DNA of 64,000 nt from Imbricaverruca yamaguchii. Its lineage: Eukaryota > Arthropoda > Thecostraca > Neoverrucidae. The translations under genes were made by a program, and so were the position numbers. The stretch is taken from assembly GCA_034440575.1 (NCBI GenBank), contig JAOTOL010001003.1:87501-151500 (forward strand), given 5' to 3'. The notes beneath the pieces are model-generated. The model saw only the letters and a list, made by a program, of their open reading frames with translations. It made no database searches and was not told the origin of the DNA. Position 1 is the stretch's first letter. Each line of letters opens with the position of its first letter. Shown one piece after another: positions 49,521 through 60,100 of the stretch.

Positions 49521-49682
49521 GATGTATGGCCTGGGACATATCGAGAATCTGTATATCGCGAGCGCTCTGGATATCATCGGTCAGATCGTGATGTATGGCC
49601 TGGGACATATCGAGAATCTGTATATCGCGAGCGCTCTGGATATCATCGGTCAGGAGTTTGTATATCGCGAGCGCTCTGGATG
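49521..49682. repeat. About 69-bp tandem repeat, 2.5 copies
   Basis: GATGTATGGCCTGGGACATA, TCGAGAATCTGTATATCGCG, AGCGCTCTGGATATCATCGG repeats twice plus a partial copy. Confidence 0.95.
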
Positions 49683-50370
49683 TCAACATGCAGAATGTTG
49701 TTGAGTGCAAATAGCTCAATCATTTTGCGACGGTCTACATCCAGATACTGGTAGGATCGCTGTGTATTTTAACTTGCAAACAATACTTGTTTTACGTTGT
49801 GATGGCACAATTTTAGTTTCCGCTGGTGTCTCCCATTAATTTTATGCTAAGCACGATTTGATATTTTTGAAATCGTTAATTGTGGCATAACACGGCATAT
49901 TTCCTCCTCCTTGACGCGGACCTGATCAGTGACATTGGCTTTGGTGAGTTTGTCTATAGTTTTTTTTGCCTATTTGCCTATTGCCAAAGTCTTTAGTTTG
50001 CCTATAATTGATATTAAATCAAGAACTGTGGTCTCGCGGCCAGGGTCTGAGTACTACGACGCCCATCGTCGCACCCCTGACACTTCACCCCCGCATCGGG
50101 GGTGGCACTTCACCCCGACGCGGCAGTACTTGACCCGACCAACAAGGCCAGCTTAAAAAAGCGTTCCTAGCGGCTCCAAAACGTCGAGCAGTAAGCTATG
50201 CCACGCCATCTACCGACTTTATATCTATCTCAAAACAAAACTAGATGTGGGGCAAAATCCATCGCCCTCGCCGTCACGAACCCTGGTAAGTTCGTCACAG
50301 AAGCCGGGTGAACTCCGTTCCACCTGGTCCTTGACGGACCCCTACAATAATCTATGTCCACACGACGTGC

Positions 50371-50493
50371 GCAAAATGGATGGTGCTACTGGTTTTACGA
50401 CACAGACCGTTGAGTCATGTAGCGTCGCTAATCTCTCGCGCCGATTAGTCGCGGGCGAAGAGTAGCGACAGGCGAGAGCAAAATGGATGGTGC
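50371..50493 (-). mobile_element. 5'-truncated SINE with 16-bp target-site duplication, copy 5
   Basis: SINE body 50387-50477 (minus strand) is flanked by perfect direct repeats GCAAAATGGATGGTGC at 50371-50386 and 50478-50493. The tRNA-like head is missing. This is the signature of target-primed reverse transcription. Confidence 0.9.
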
Positions 50494-50503
50494 AACAATC
50501 TAG

Positions 50504-50663
50504 TGGTGGTTACTGGTTTTACGACACGTCGACATTTGAGTCATGCAGCGTCGCCAATCTCTCACGCCGATGAGTCGCGGACGGAGAGTAGCGACAGGCA
50601 AGACTCGAATCCACGATTTTTCGATTGTGAGACGGGCAACTTCCCCTAGACTACTCGTCCCCG
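50504..50663 (-). mobile_element. tRNA-derived SINE, copy 6
   Basis: Full-length copy on the minus strand just beyond copy 5, tail GGTTACTGGTTTTACGACAC and tRNA-like head with TCTAGGGGAAG. Confidence 0.9.
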
Positions 50664-50789
50664 TGTAACAGTCAACCCACGGCGCCTCCAAACTCTATTG
50701 GCTCTTGATAAGACAGCGCCGCTCGTGTATTGCAGGCAGGCGAGAGTACATGCAGTGACGGCGGACTACGTAACGCACTCAACGTACAC

Positions 50790-51052
50790 GTGACAGAACG
50801 TAGCGTACACGTGGCACGACGCGACGCACACCTGGCCCAACGCAATGCAACGTGGCCCAACACAACGCACACCTGGGCCAACGCAATGCAACGTGGCCCA
50901 ACGCAACACACACCTGGCCCAACGCAACGCACACCTGGCCCAACGTAATGCAACGTGGCCCAATGCAACGCACACCTGGCCCAACGCAATGCAACGTGGC
51001 CCAACGCAACGCACACCTGGCCCAACGCAATGCAACGTGGCCCAACGCGCTG
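50790..51052. repeat. About 41-bp tandem array
   Basis: About six units of AACGCAATGCAACGTGGCCC and AACGCAACGCACACCTGGCCC-like halves. The two halves are themselves related, so the ancestral unit is about 20 bp. Confidence 0.92.
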
Positions 51053-51111
51053 TCGACGGTACAAAAATCACGTCTGGCTGCACAGAACGCGGTTCAGTAC
51101 GAAACACGATA

Positions 51112-51440
51112 GGAGAGGTAGAAACGGCAGATCTATATTTGGAAGTTGGGTGCGTGCGACGGAAGAGGTAGAAATGGCAGATCTGTATTTGGAGGCTGGG
51201 CGCGTGAGATGAAAGAGGTAGAAATGGCATTGGTTTCCAGAGCTATCGCATCCCAATAGCAAACTCGCACCTACACGTGCGTCATTCTCAGCCGGTGCCG
51301 GGAATACCATGGCTTCCAGAGTTACCACCTCCCGACAACGACACTCACGCCTGCGCCAGACCCAGAGTTACCACCTCCCAAGAACACACACCTGCGCTAG
51401 GCCCGGAGCTATCACCTCCCAACAACACTCACGCTTACGC
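51112..51440. repeat. Two short tandem repeats
   Basis: A 50-bp unit with AGAGGTAGAAATGGCAGATC (2.3 copies, about 51112-51230), then a unit of about 45 bp with AGAGTTACCACCTCCCAA (three copies, about 51312-51440). Confidence 0.85.
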
Positions 51441-51999
51441 CAAGCAGTTTCATCGCTCCTTCAGCATTTCATATCACGTGTCAGCCAACGCTTGTGAAGC
51501 TGGGGGTCGGGCATGGTCAGAGGTGAAGATGCGGTGAAAAGGCCGGAGTGCAGGACGGAATACGAATCTTCATTTTCCACTCGAATGGCAATGGATAAAA
51601 TTATGTCCGTTCTTAGCTTCACATTCGGAGAGCTATGAGTTCTGTTTGAATGAATATTGTATTAACCAAAGAGTGTTTATTTTTAAATAAAAAGGTGCTC
51701 TGATTTAATATTTTATCGCCGAGACAGCCTACGAAATCCTGGGGACATGACCATGCCGAACGGTGAATCCGCCAGGGCTGTTGGCGCTGGAACTGTTGCT
51801 CGATATTGCTCTTTAGCTGTGGAAGATGCATTTTAACCGGTGGCTAATGTGAGTGTGAGAGGAGGGAGAGGACGGTACTCGTGTTAATAATGATCTCCAC
51901 TGGTGATCCCGAAAGCCTGAGGCAGCCGTTGGACATGGTATGACCGGCTGTAGTCACAGATGCCACTGCCGACGAATATTCCTTCCATCTACCAACTAC

Positions 52000-52475
52000 C
52001 AAGAGCAGCTCGCAACCCGCCCGATCACACCCCAACGGGAAACTCTCAACCCTCCCGATCACACCCCCATGGGAATCTCTCAACCCTCCCGATCACACCC
52101 CAACGGGAAACTCAGCCCACCAGATCACATCTCAATGGGAAGTTCTCAACCCACCCGGTCACATCTCAATGGGAAACCTCTCAACCCTCCCGATCACATC
52201 TCAATGGGAAACCTCTCAACCCTCCCGATCACACCCCAACGGGAATCTCTCAATCCTCCCGATCACACCCCAACGGGAAACTCAGCTCACCAGATCACAT
52301 CTCAATGGGAAGTTCTCAACGGAACGGTCCCGGTCACATCCCAACGGAAAACTCAACCTCCCAATCACATCTCAAAGGGAAGCTCTCAACCCTCCCGATC
52401 ACATCTCAATGGGAAATTCCAAACCCGTCCGATCACACCCCAGCGGGAAACTCACGCCACCGTCCCGACCACTCT
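52000..52475. repeat. About 34-bp tandem array
   Basis: About 14 units built from CTCAACCCTCCCGATCACA, CCCCAACGGGAA or TCTCAATGGGAA. Confidence 0.93.
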
Positions 52476-53320
52476 GAATAACTCGGTAGTGTAAAACGTG
52501 TCATCACTTGGAAGTCAGCTAAAATTGCAAATATCGTGCTAAAATGCACTGAAATTGCTTCCTTTCTAGTCGCATCTTCGCTAGAACTCTTCCTATCTGG
52601 TGCATACTAAATAATGCTTAGAAGTCCACCGCATTCCGAGTCAATCATTAGGCTCATGGACACAAGATTAAACAGAAATCGCGATCTTAAAAAAACCCGT
52701 TCGGGTGTTACAACCTTTTGAAGGTTTCAGGTACCTTACTCAATCTGACTCAACGGTTACATTACTCTACATAGCTCAATAACCTCTCCCATAATTCACG
52801 TTAAAGTGGTCCACCTCTACGGACGATGACAGCACGTGATATAAGTACCCCTCCAAACATTGGGTACCCGTAAAATGATGCCAACGGACGTTGCGCGGAT
52901 GACATTTTGTAAAAATAGATTGTTGGCGAGGGACATTGCATCTCCGAGACACCCCAGTGTTATGGTGGCGAGCTTGATAGGGCCTCGTGCTGAAATACAC
53001 AAAAAAAAACTGTTGGGTGTAAGGTGGAGACCAACCACATCACAAAGGTAGATGAAACGGGGCCACTCTTGTATCATTTCATGCAAATAATCCGAAACTC
53101 AATGATGTTCCCATGGCTGTTTCCTGAAGATAAGCGCCCTTCGCACCTTTGGCTGCCAAAATCTGAGATATCTCGAGACCGGTGCGCACACGCCCCATGG
53201 AACTGCCTGTGTCCGTGTCCATCGTGAGGCACAGCAGTCCTGAACTAAGGCATATCCGGCATCGAACCTTTGACGTCGACGTTAATCGCTGAGCGTCTGG
53301 CAGCGTCAACATCGTGGAGC
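52476..53320. other. Non-coding stretch
   Basis: No exon recognised. The sequence resembles dispersed repeat in base composition, but no ends could be placed. Confidence 0.35.
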
Positions 53321-53765
53321 AGCCATGTCAGCTTCCTCAGGTCACGTGGGTAGCGTCCATGTCAGCCGCCTCAGGTCACGTGGGTAGCGCCCATGTCAGC
53401 TTCCTCAGGTCACGTGGGTAGCGTCCATGTCAGCCGCCTCAGGTCACGTGGGTAGCGTCCATGTCAGCTTTCTCAGGTCACGTGGGTAGCGTCCATGTCA
53501 GCCGCCTCAGGTCACGTGGGTAGCGTCCATGTCAGCTTTCTCAGGTCACGTGGGTAGCGCCCATGTCAGCCGCCTCAGGTCACGTGGGTAGCGTCCATGT
53601 CAGCTTCCTCAGGTCACGTGGGTAGCGCCCATATCAGCTGCCTCAGGTCACGTGGGTAGCGTCCATGTCAGCCGCCTCAGGTCACGTGGGTAGCGTCCAT
53701 GTCAGCTTTCTCAGGTCACGTGGGTAGCGCCCATGTCAGCCGCCTCAGGTCACGTGGGCAGCGCC
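53321..53765. repeat. 34-bp array with CACGTG in every unit
   Basis: About 13 units of GTCAGCTTCCTCAGGTCACG, TGGGTAGCGTCCAT, with alternating CTTCCTC/CCGCCTC types. It lies about 270 bases beyond the WSCD stop codon on the downstream side, possibly in its 3' UTR or just after. Confidence 0.95.
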
Positions 53766-54029
53766 CAGCAGTGCCCCTCCTACTCCGGCCACCACCGACC
53801 GTACAGCACCATTAGAACCGCCCTACGCACCGCAATGTAAGCGTACTTATCTACCACTACCACCGGCACTTACTATGCTTGGCCCACCACTACTACTGGG
53901 ATTCTCACAAGTCTCGGACCGTGAACATTGTCTCTCGACGGGCACCAGCCCATCACTATCGTGTGCAGGGAAGAGTGCGGACCCACCACTATCGCGAGTG
54001 GTTCGCCACTGGACCCGAACCCACCACTA

Positions 54030-54195
54030 TCACGTGTACTTAGGTAGCGGACCGAAGCCGCGTTCGAGCAGTAGCTGGTCGAGTTGCTGCACTTGCTCCA
54101 TCACCATGGTCCTCTGGTGGTCGGTGTACGGGTGCGACACGACCAGGTCCGGGCTGCGGTTCATGCGGCGCCGCCGCAAGCTACCGTCCGGATAG
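54030..54195 (-). CDS. WSCD sulfotransferase, last exon
   Basis: Acceptor CTGTCCCCAG directly before 54195; the first C completes Ser. It encodes YPDGSLRRRRMNRSPDLVVS, HPYTDHQRTMVMEQVQQLDQ, LLLERGFGPLPKYT and a stop at 54030-54032, matching the DGS.RR, D.YT and LP.Y ending of WSCD proteins. The acceptor and first exon bases are repeated about 42 times in the adjoining intron. Confidence 0.9.
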
Positions 54196-57100
54196 CTGGG
54201 GACAGGCGTGCAGTCGGTCACATTCCCTGTCTAAGGGCAGCCACGGAGGGACAGGATAGCTGGGGACAGGCGAGCAGTCGGTCACGTCCCCTGTCTAAGG
54301 GCAGCCGCGGAGGGAGCAGGATAGCTGGGGACAAGCTGGCAGTCGGTCACATTCCCTGTCTAAGGGCAGCCACGGAGGGAGCAGGATAGCTGGGGACAGG
54401 CTGGTCACATTCCCTGTCCAAGGGCAGCCACGGAGGGAGCAGGATAGCTGGGGACAGGCTGGTCACATTCCCTGTCCAAGGGCAGCCACGGAGGGAGCAG
54501 GATAGCTGGGGACAGGCGGGCAGTCTGTCACGTTCCCTGTCTAAGGGCAGCCACGGAGGGAGCAGGATAGCTGGGGACAGGCGGGCAGTCGGTCACATTC
54601 CCTGTCTAAGGGCAGCCGCGGAGGGAGCAGGATAACTGGGGACAGGCGGGCAGTCTGTCACGTTCCCTGTCTAAGGGCAGCCGCGGAGGGAGCAGGATAG
54701 CTGGGGACAGGCGGGCAGTCTGTCACGTTCCCTGTCTAAGGGCAGCCACGGAGGGAGCAGGATAGCTGGGGACAGGCTGGTCACATTCCCTGTCCAAGGG
54801 CAGCCACGGAGGGAGCAGGATAGCTGGGGACAGGCGGGCAGTCTGTCACGTTCCCTGTCTAAGGGCAGCCACGGAGGGAGCAGGATAGCTGGGGACAGGC
54901 GGGCAGTCGGTCACATTCCCTGTCTAAGGGCAGCCACGGAGGGACAGGATAGCTGGGGACAGGCGAGCAGTCGGTCACGTCCCCTGTCTAAGGGCAGCCA
55001 CGGAGGGAGCAGGATAGCTGGGGACAAGCTGGCAGTCGGTCACATTCCCTGTCTAAGGGCAGCCACGGAGGGAGCAGGATAGCTGGGGACAGGCGGGCAG
55101 TAGGTCACATTCCCTGTCCAAGGGCAGCCACGGAGGGAGCAGGATAGCTGGGGACAGGCTAGGTCACATTCCCTGTCCAAGGGCAGCCACGGAGGGAGCA
55201 GGATAGCTGGGGACAGGCTAGGTCACATTCCCTGTCTAAGGGCAGCCACGGAGGGAGCAGGATAGCTGGGGACAGGCGGTGGTCACATTCCCTGTCCAAG
55301 GGCAGCCACGGAGGGAGCAGGATAGCTGGGGACAGGCGGGCAGTCTGTCACGTTCCCTGTCTAAGGGCAGCCGCGGAGGGAGCAGGATAACTGGGGACAG
55401 GCGGGCAGTCTGTCACGTTCCCTGTCTAAGGGCAGCCGCGGAGGGAGCAGGATAGCTGGGGACAGGCGGGCAGTCGGTCACGTTCCCTGTCTAAGGGCAG
55501 CCGCGGAGGGAGCAGGATAGCTGGGGACAGGCGGGCAGTCGGTCACATTCCCTGTCTAAAGGCAGCCACGGAGGGAGCAGGACAGCTGGGGACAGGCTGG
55601 TCACATTCCCTGTCTAAGGGCAGCCACGGAGGGAGCAGGATAGCTGGGGACAGGCTGGTCACATTCCCTGTCTAAGGGCAGCCATGGAGGGAGCAGGATA
55701 GCTGGGGACAGGCGGGCAGTCTGTCACATTCCCTGCCTAAGGGCAGCCACGGAGGGAGCAGGATAGCTGGGGACAGGCGGGCAGTCGGTCACATTCCCTG
55801 CCTAAGGGCAGCCACGGAGGGAGCAGGATAGCTGGGGACAGGCGGGCAGTCGGTCACATTCCCTGTCTAAGGGCAGCCACGGAGGGAGCAGGATAGCTTG
55901 GGACAGGCGGGCAGTCGGTCACATTCCCTGTCCAAGGGCAGCCGCGGAGGGAGCAGGATAGCTGGGGACAGGCGAGCAGTCGGTCACGTCCCCTGTCTAA
56001 GGGCAGCCGCGGAGGGAGCAGGATAGCTGGGGACAGGCGGGCAGTCGGTCACATTCCCTGTCTAAGGGCAGCCACGGAGGGAGCAGGATAGCTGGGGACA
56101 GGCTGGTCACATTCCCTGTCTAAGGGCAGCCACGGAGGGAGCAGGATAGCTGGGGACAGGCTGGTCACATTCCCTGTCCAAGGGCAGCCACGGAGGGAGC
56201 AGGATAGCTGGGGACAGGCTGGTCACATTCCCTGTCCAAGGGCAGCCACGGAGGGAGCAGGATAGCTGGGGACAGGCGGGCAGTCTGTCACGTTCCCTGT
56301 CTAAGGGCAGCCGCGGAGGGAGCAGGATAACTGGGGACAGGCGGGCAGTCTGTCACGTTCCCTGTCTAAGGGCAGCCGCGGAGGGAGCAGGATAACTGGG
56401 GACAGGCGGGCAGTCTGTCACGTTCCCTGTCTAAGGGCAGCCGCGGAGGGAGCAGGATAGCTGGGGACAGGCGGGCAGTCGGTCACGTTCCCTGTCTAAG
56501 GGCAGCCGCGGAGGGAGCAGGATAGCTGGGGACAGGCGGGCAGTCGGTCACATTCCCTGTCTAAGGGCAGCCACGGAGGGAGCAGGATAGCTGGGGACGG
56601 GCGGGCAGTCGGTCACATTCCCTGTCTAAAGGCAGCCACGGAGGGAGCAGGATAGCTGGGGACGGGCGGGCAGTCGGTCACATTCCCTGTCTAAAGGCAG
56701 CTACGGAGGGAGCAGGATAGCTGGGGACAAGCTGGTCACATTCCCTGTCTAAGGGCAGCCGCGGAGTGAGCAGGATAGCTGGGGACAGGCTGGTCACATT
56801 CCCTGTCTAAAGGCAGCCACGGAGGGAGCAGGATAGCTGGGGACAGGCTGGTCACATTCCCTGTCTAAGGGCAGCCGCGGAGGGAGCAGGATAGCTGGGG
56901 ACAGGCTGGTCACATTCCCTGTCCAGGGAGAAAGAGCAACAATAAAGTATCGTGTTCATTTCAGAGGTGTTTCACAGGCTATACGACTGCCTCGCAAATT
57001 GTAGGAATGCCTTCCAAATTGTAGGAGTGCCTTGCAATTTCTAAGTGCTCCCAAACACATTCCAAAGGTCTGTGGATGGAGAATTGCATACTCTTAGGGG

Positions 57101-60100
57101 CGCCTGCGCTACTCCGATACCTGCTGGGCACCCCTGAAGCGTAACATACAGCCCCATGGGAAGGCACCCAAAAGCTGTTCCAAACGTTTTACAATTAATA
57201 AAACAGCACTCCTGAAAATGCATGCGTGGAACTCCATTTCCACCGATGTATATGGTGCTGAATGAGCCATTCAGTGGGAGCCCATTCGAATCTTTTGACT
57301 ACCATGCGATTTCGTCGTGCGGCTAATCCATTGCCAGCCGAGCCACACACGGTGGCCAGATGCACCACTGTGATGGTGTATCCAGGCACAGCATCAAGTC
57401 ACGCACGTCCCTGCCTCTTCAGTCAGACAAGAGCCAGTCGTCAGGAGAAAGGCATACAGATTAGTGCAACTATGAGCCACAAGGGCCCTTCTTGGAACCC
57501 CGCAGCGAAACGAAGTCGACGTTTGTCTCAGGTGACCGCAGGGGGCGGCCAACACAGCCAGGGCTCGCGAAAGAAACTGCATTTGGAAATAGTTGTTCAT
57601 AGCGATGTTTTCGGTACGATGCTTTTCAAAGCCGCCAAATGTGCTGGGACGTTTTGGGAATCGTCTTCATTGTTTAGGAAGGGAAACGCCAGTGCAATCG
57701 ATACATGTTTGCACCCAGGTGGAATATGGCAGCTGCATTGGATGATTTCGCTAACCTCAGTGATGTGGTTGTAAAATTAAGTATGTTCTCAACAGTCCGC
57801 TTTATGTACCGTTGTTTTCCTCTCATTCCCTGTCAATTCTTTCAGCTTCCTACTTAAGGAATGATAAGACCAATCTGCGGAGAGACAACTTTGGAGTTTT
57901 GATACTGTGGCGATCAGAAATAGGCCTCAAAATTATACTGTCTTCCAAACGTCTGTTCCCACATACCTTGTTTGAAAATCTTGTGGGTTTCACGTCAATC
58001 TGTTAATCACATTGTATTTAATTATGGTATTTTGTAGCCCACAACACATATAGTGGTTATTCACGTTCTCGTGTGAGTAAAGTACATCTGAGATCGTCTG
58101 AATAGTACAGTTGCACATTAATATACATCGCTACAATCACACATGCCCTCTGTTCCTGCCCATAACTCAGGTGTTCTCAAGCTTGTAGTTGCATGCTTCA
58201 AGGTTGAACTCCTATACGCTCCATGACTACAGGAGTTCAAGCTTTTAATACACTAAGCATCCGATGCTTAGTCTATTAAAAGCATCGGCTGGTCGCACGC
58301 GAATCTTTCCCCTACGCCCCGACTCCGCCCGGATATTTGGATGTTGAATTGTTTGTCCCGGCGCGTGTTGCGCTGTCTGGCGAAGAATCGCAAGGTAAAC
58401 TATTGTGCTGGCTCGCTTGGTTCATATATTGCCATTATGCTATTCAGCAAGCACGGCGAGCGATACTCAGCGAGTCTACGAGCCGACCGCCACTCCAGTT
58501 CGTCCGTGAGGGCGCTTACATGGTCTCGCGGGCGTCGCCACGAAATTACGCGCGCAGTAAAGTTAGTAAGTGTTGTACGCGGGACACAAATTGAGCTGGT
58601 GAATTGGCAGCTGGTGGTGGCAGCTGGTGGTGGCAGCTGGTGGTGACAGCTGGTAGTGATAGCTGGTGGTGTCGGTTGGCTGTGGCAGCCAGTGGTAGCA
58701 GCTAGTGGTGGCAGCTGGTGGTGACAGCTGGTGGTGACAGCTGGTGGTGTCATCTGGTGATGGGAGCTGGTGGTGTCATCTGGTGGTGAGCTGGTGGTGA
58801 CAGCTGGTGGTGGCAGCTGGTGGTGTCAGCTGGTGGTGGCGGCTGGTGGTGGCAGCTGGTGGTGTCATCTGGTGAGTGGATAGTGGTAAAATTCGACGAT
58901 GGGGGTGCATTCGGGTGTTTTCGGATGTGCTCCTTTCCTTATAAGAAGCGCCCTCTCCTCTCAGAGGGGCGCCTCCGGCTGGAAAATTCGATGGAGGGGC
59001 ACACTAGAGCCTCCCCAGGGGTTTTTTTCGCCCAGAGGTCCATCACCTTCCCCTGGGGGACACATGCCCCCCGTGCCCCTTGTATTCGCCACTATTTCCA
59101 AAACAATGCACGTGGGATCTATTAATAACGTGCATGTCTACCAAGAAAAGCTTCGGGGACGCATCAACTCCTTTCAACTCTGGACTGAGATATCGTTTTC
59201 GTCTAGGGCGGGTAAGGTCATTCGACCACTCGGCATTGGACATATTCCACATTACAACGCATTTTCGCATGTTTCAATTGTTACGTTTCCAAGGTAATTT
59301 TTACTACATCATTTTAAAGGGGCTGGTGTTGACAGGGAATTGTGACGTTTCGAAGCTATTAACTATATCTGAAAAGAAGCTTGTATTGCCAGGCATGCAA
59401 GAGTAATTTAAACTGCAGGAACGTTGGGATTGCCACCAAAGAAGTTGATGTTGCAAATGTAACATCTGCCACACCACATTTGTCACAGTACCAGTATAGT
59501 ACTCGGGTAAATGGCGCCATTTATCAAGTACCTGCAAAACATTGTGTACCAAATACAGGATACATCAAGTATTTATCGCCGTTTACAAAGTATAATTGTG
59601 AAATAACAAATTGAACAACTAGAGCCCTTCTACCGTACTACTACTGCAAGTACCTTCCGAAAGGTTCGCACTATTGAAGGTACCCCATCATAGCTGTCAC
59701 ATGGCGCTTGGAATAATCTTCCTGCAACTAGGCACTGGCTGAGAGTCTCAGTGTGCATAGCGTATAGCGCAAGGGTCACCAAAGATCACCAGGCGCTTAC
59801 GTGAAGGGGAAGCCAAGTGGCTGGGAAATTCTGGCCTGGGACGTGCCTACCAATAAAATACGGTCTCCAAAGCCACCATAGGTAACAAGTTGGAAAGTAA
59901 ACACCGGAAGTCCCCACATCCACCCCACCCAGAGTGTCGGTGGCATCCCAGGCGGCCAAACCTCACCTGTAGAGACACTGCAATCGAACCGGATCGGCCT
60001 CCACGCCTAAGAAGGTCAAAATGCGGGTCATCTGAGCCGGCAGGTCGTCGAGCAGATGCTCGAAGTAGACAACCAGCAGCTGCTCGGGCGGACACTGCTC

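Noticed and set aside
57262..57774. 170-codon plus-strand frame
   Set aside because: No recognisable domain, no splice context, lies in a WSCD intron and contains a dispersed repeat fragment.
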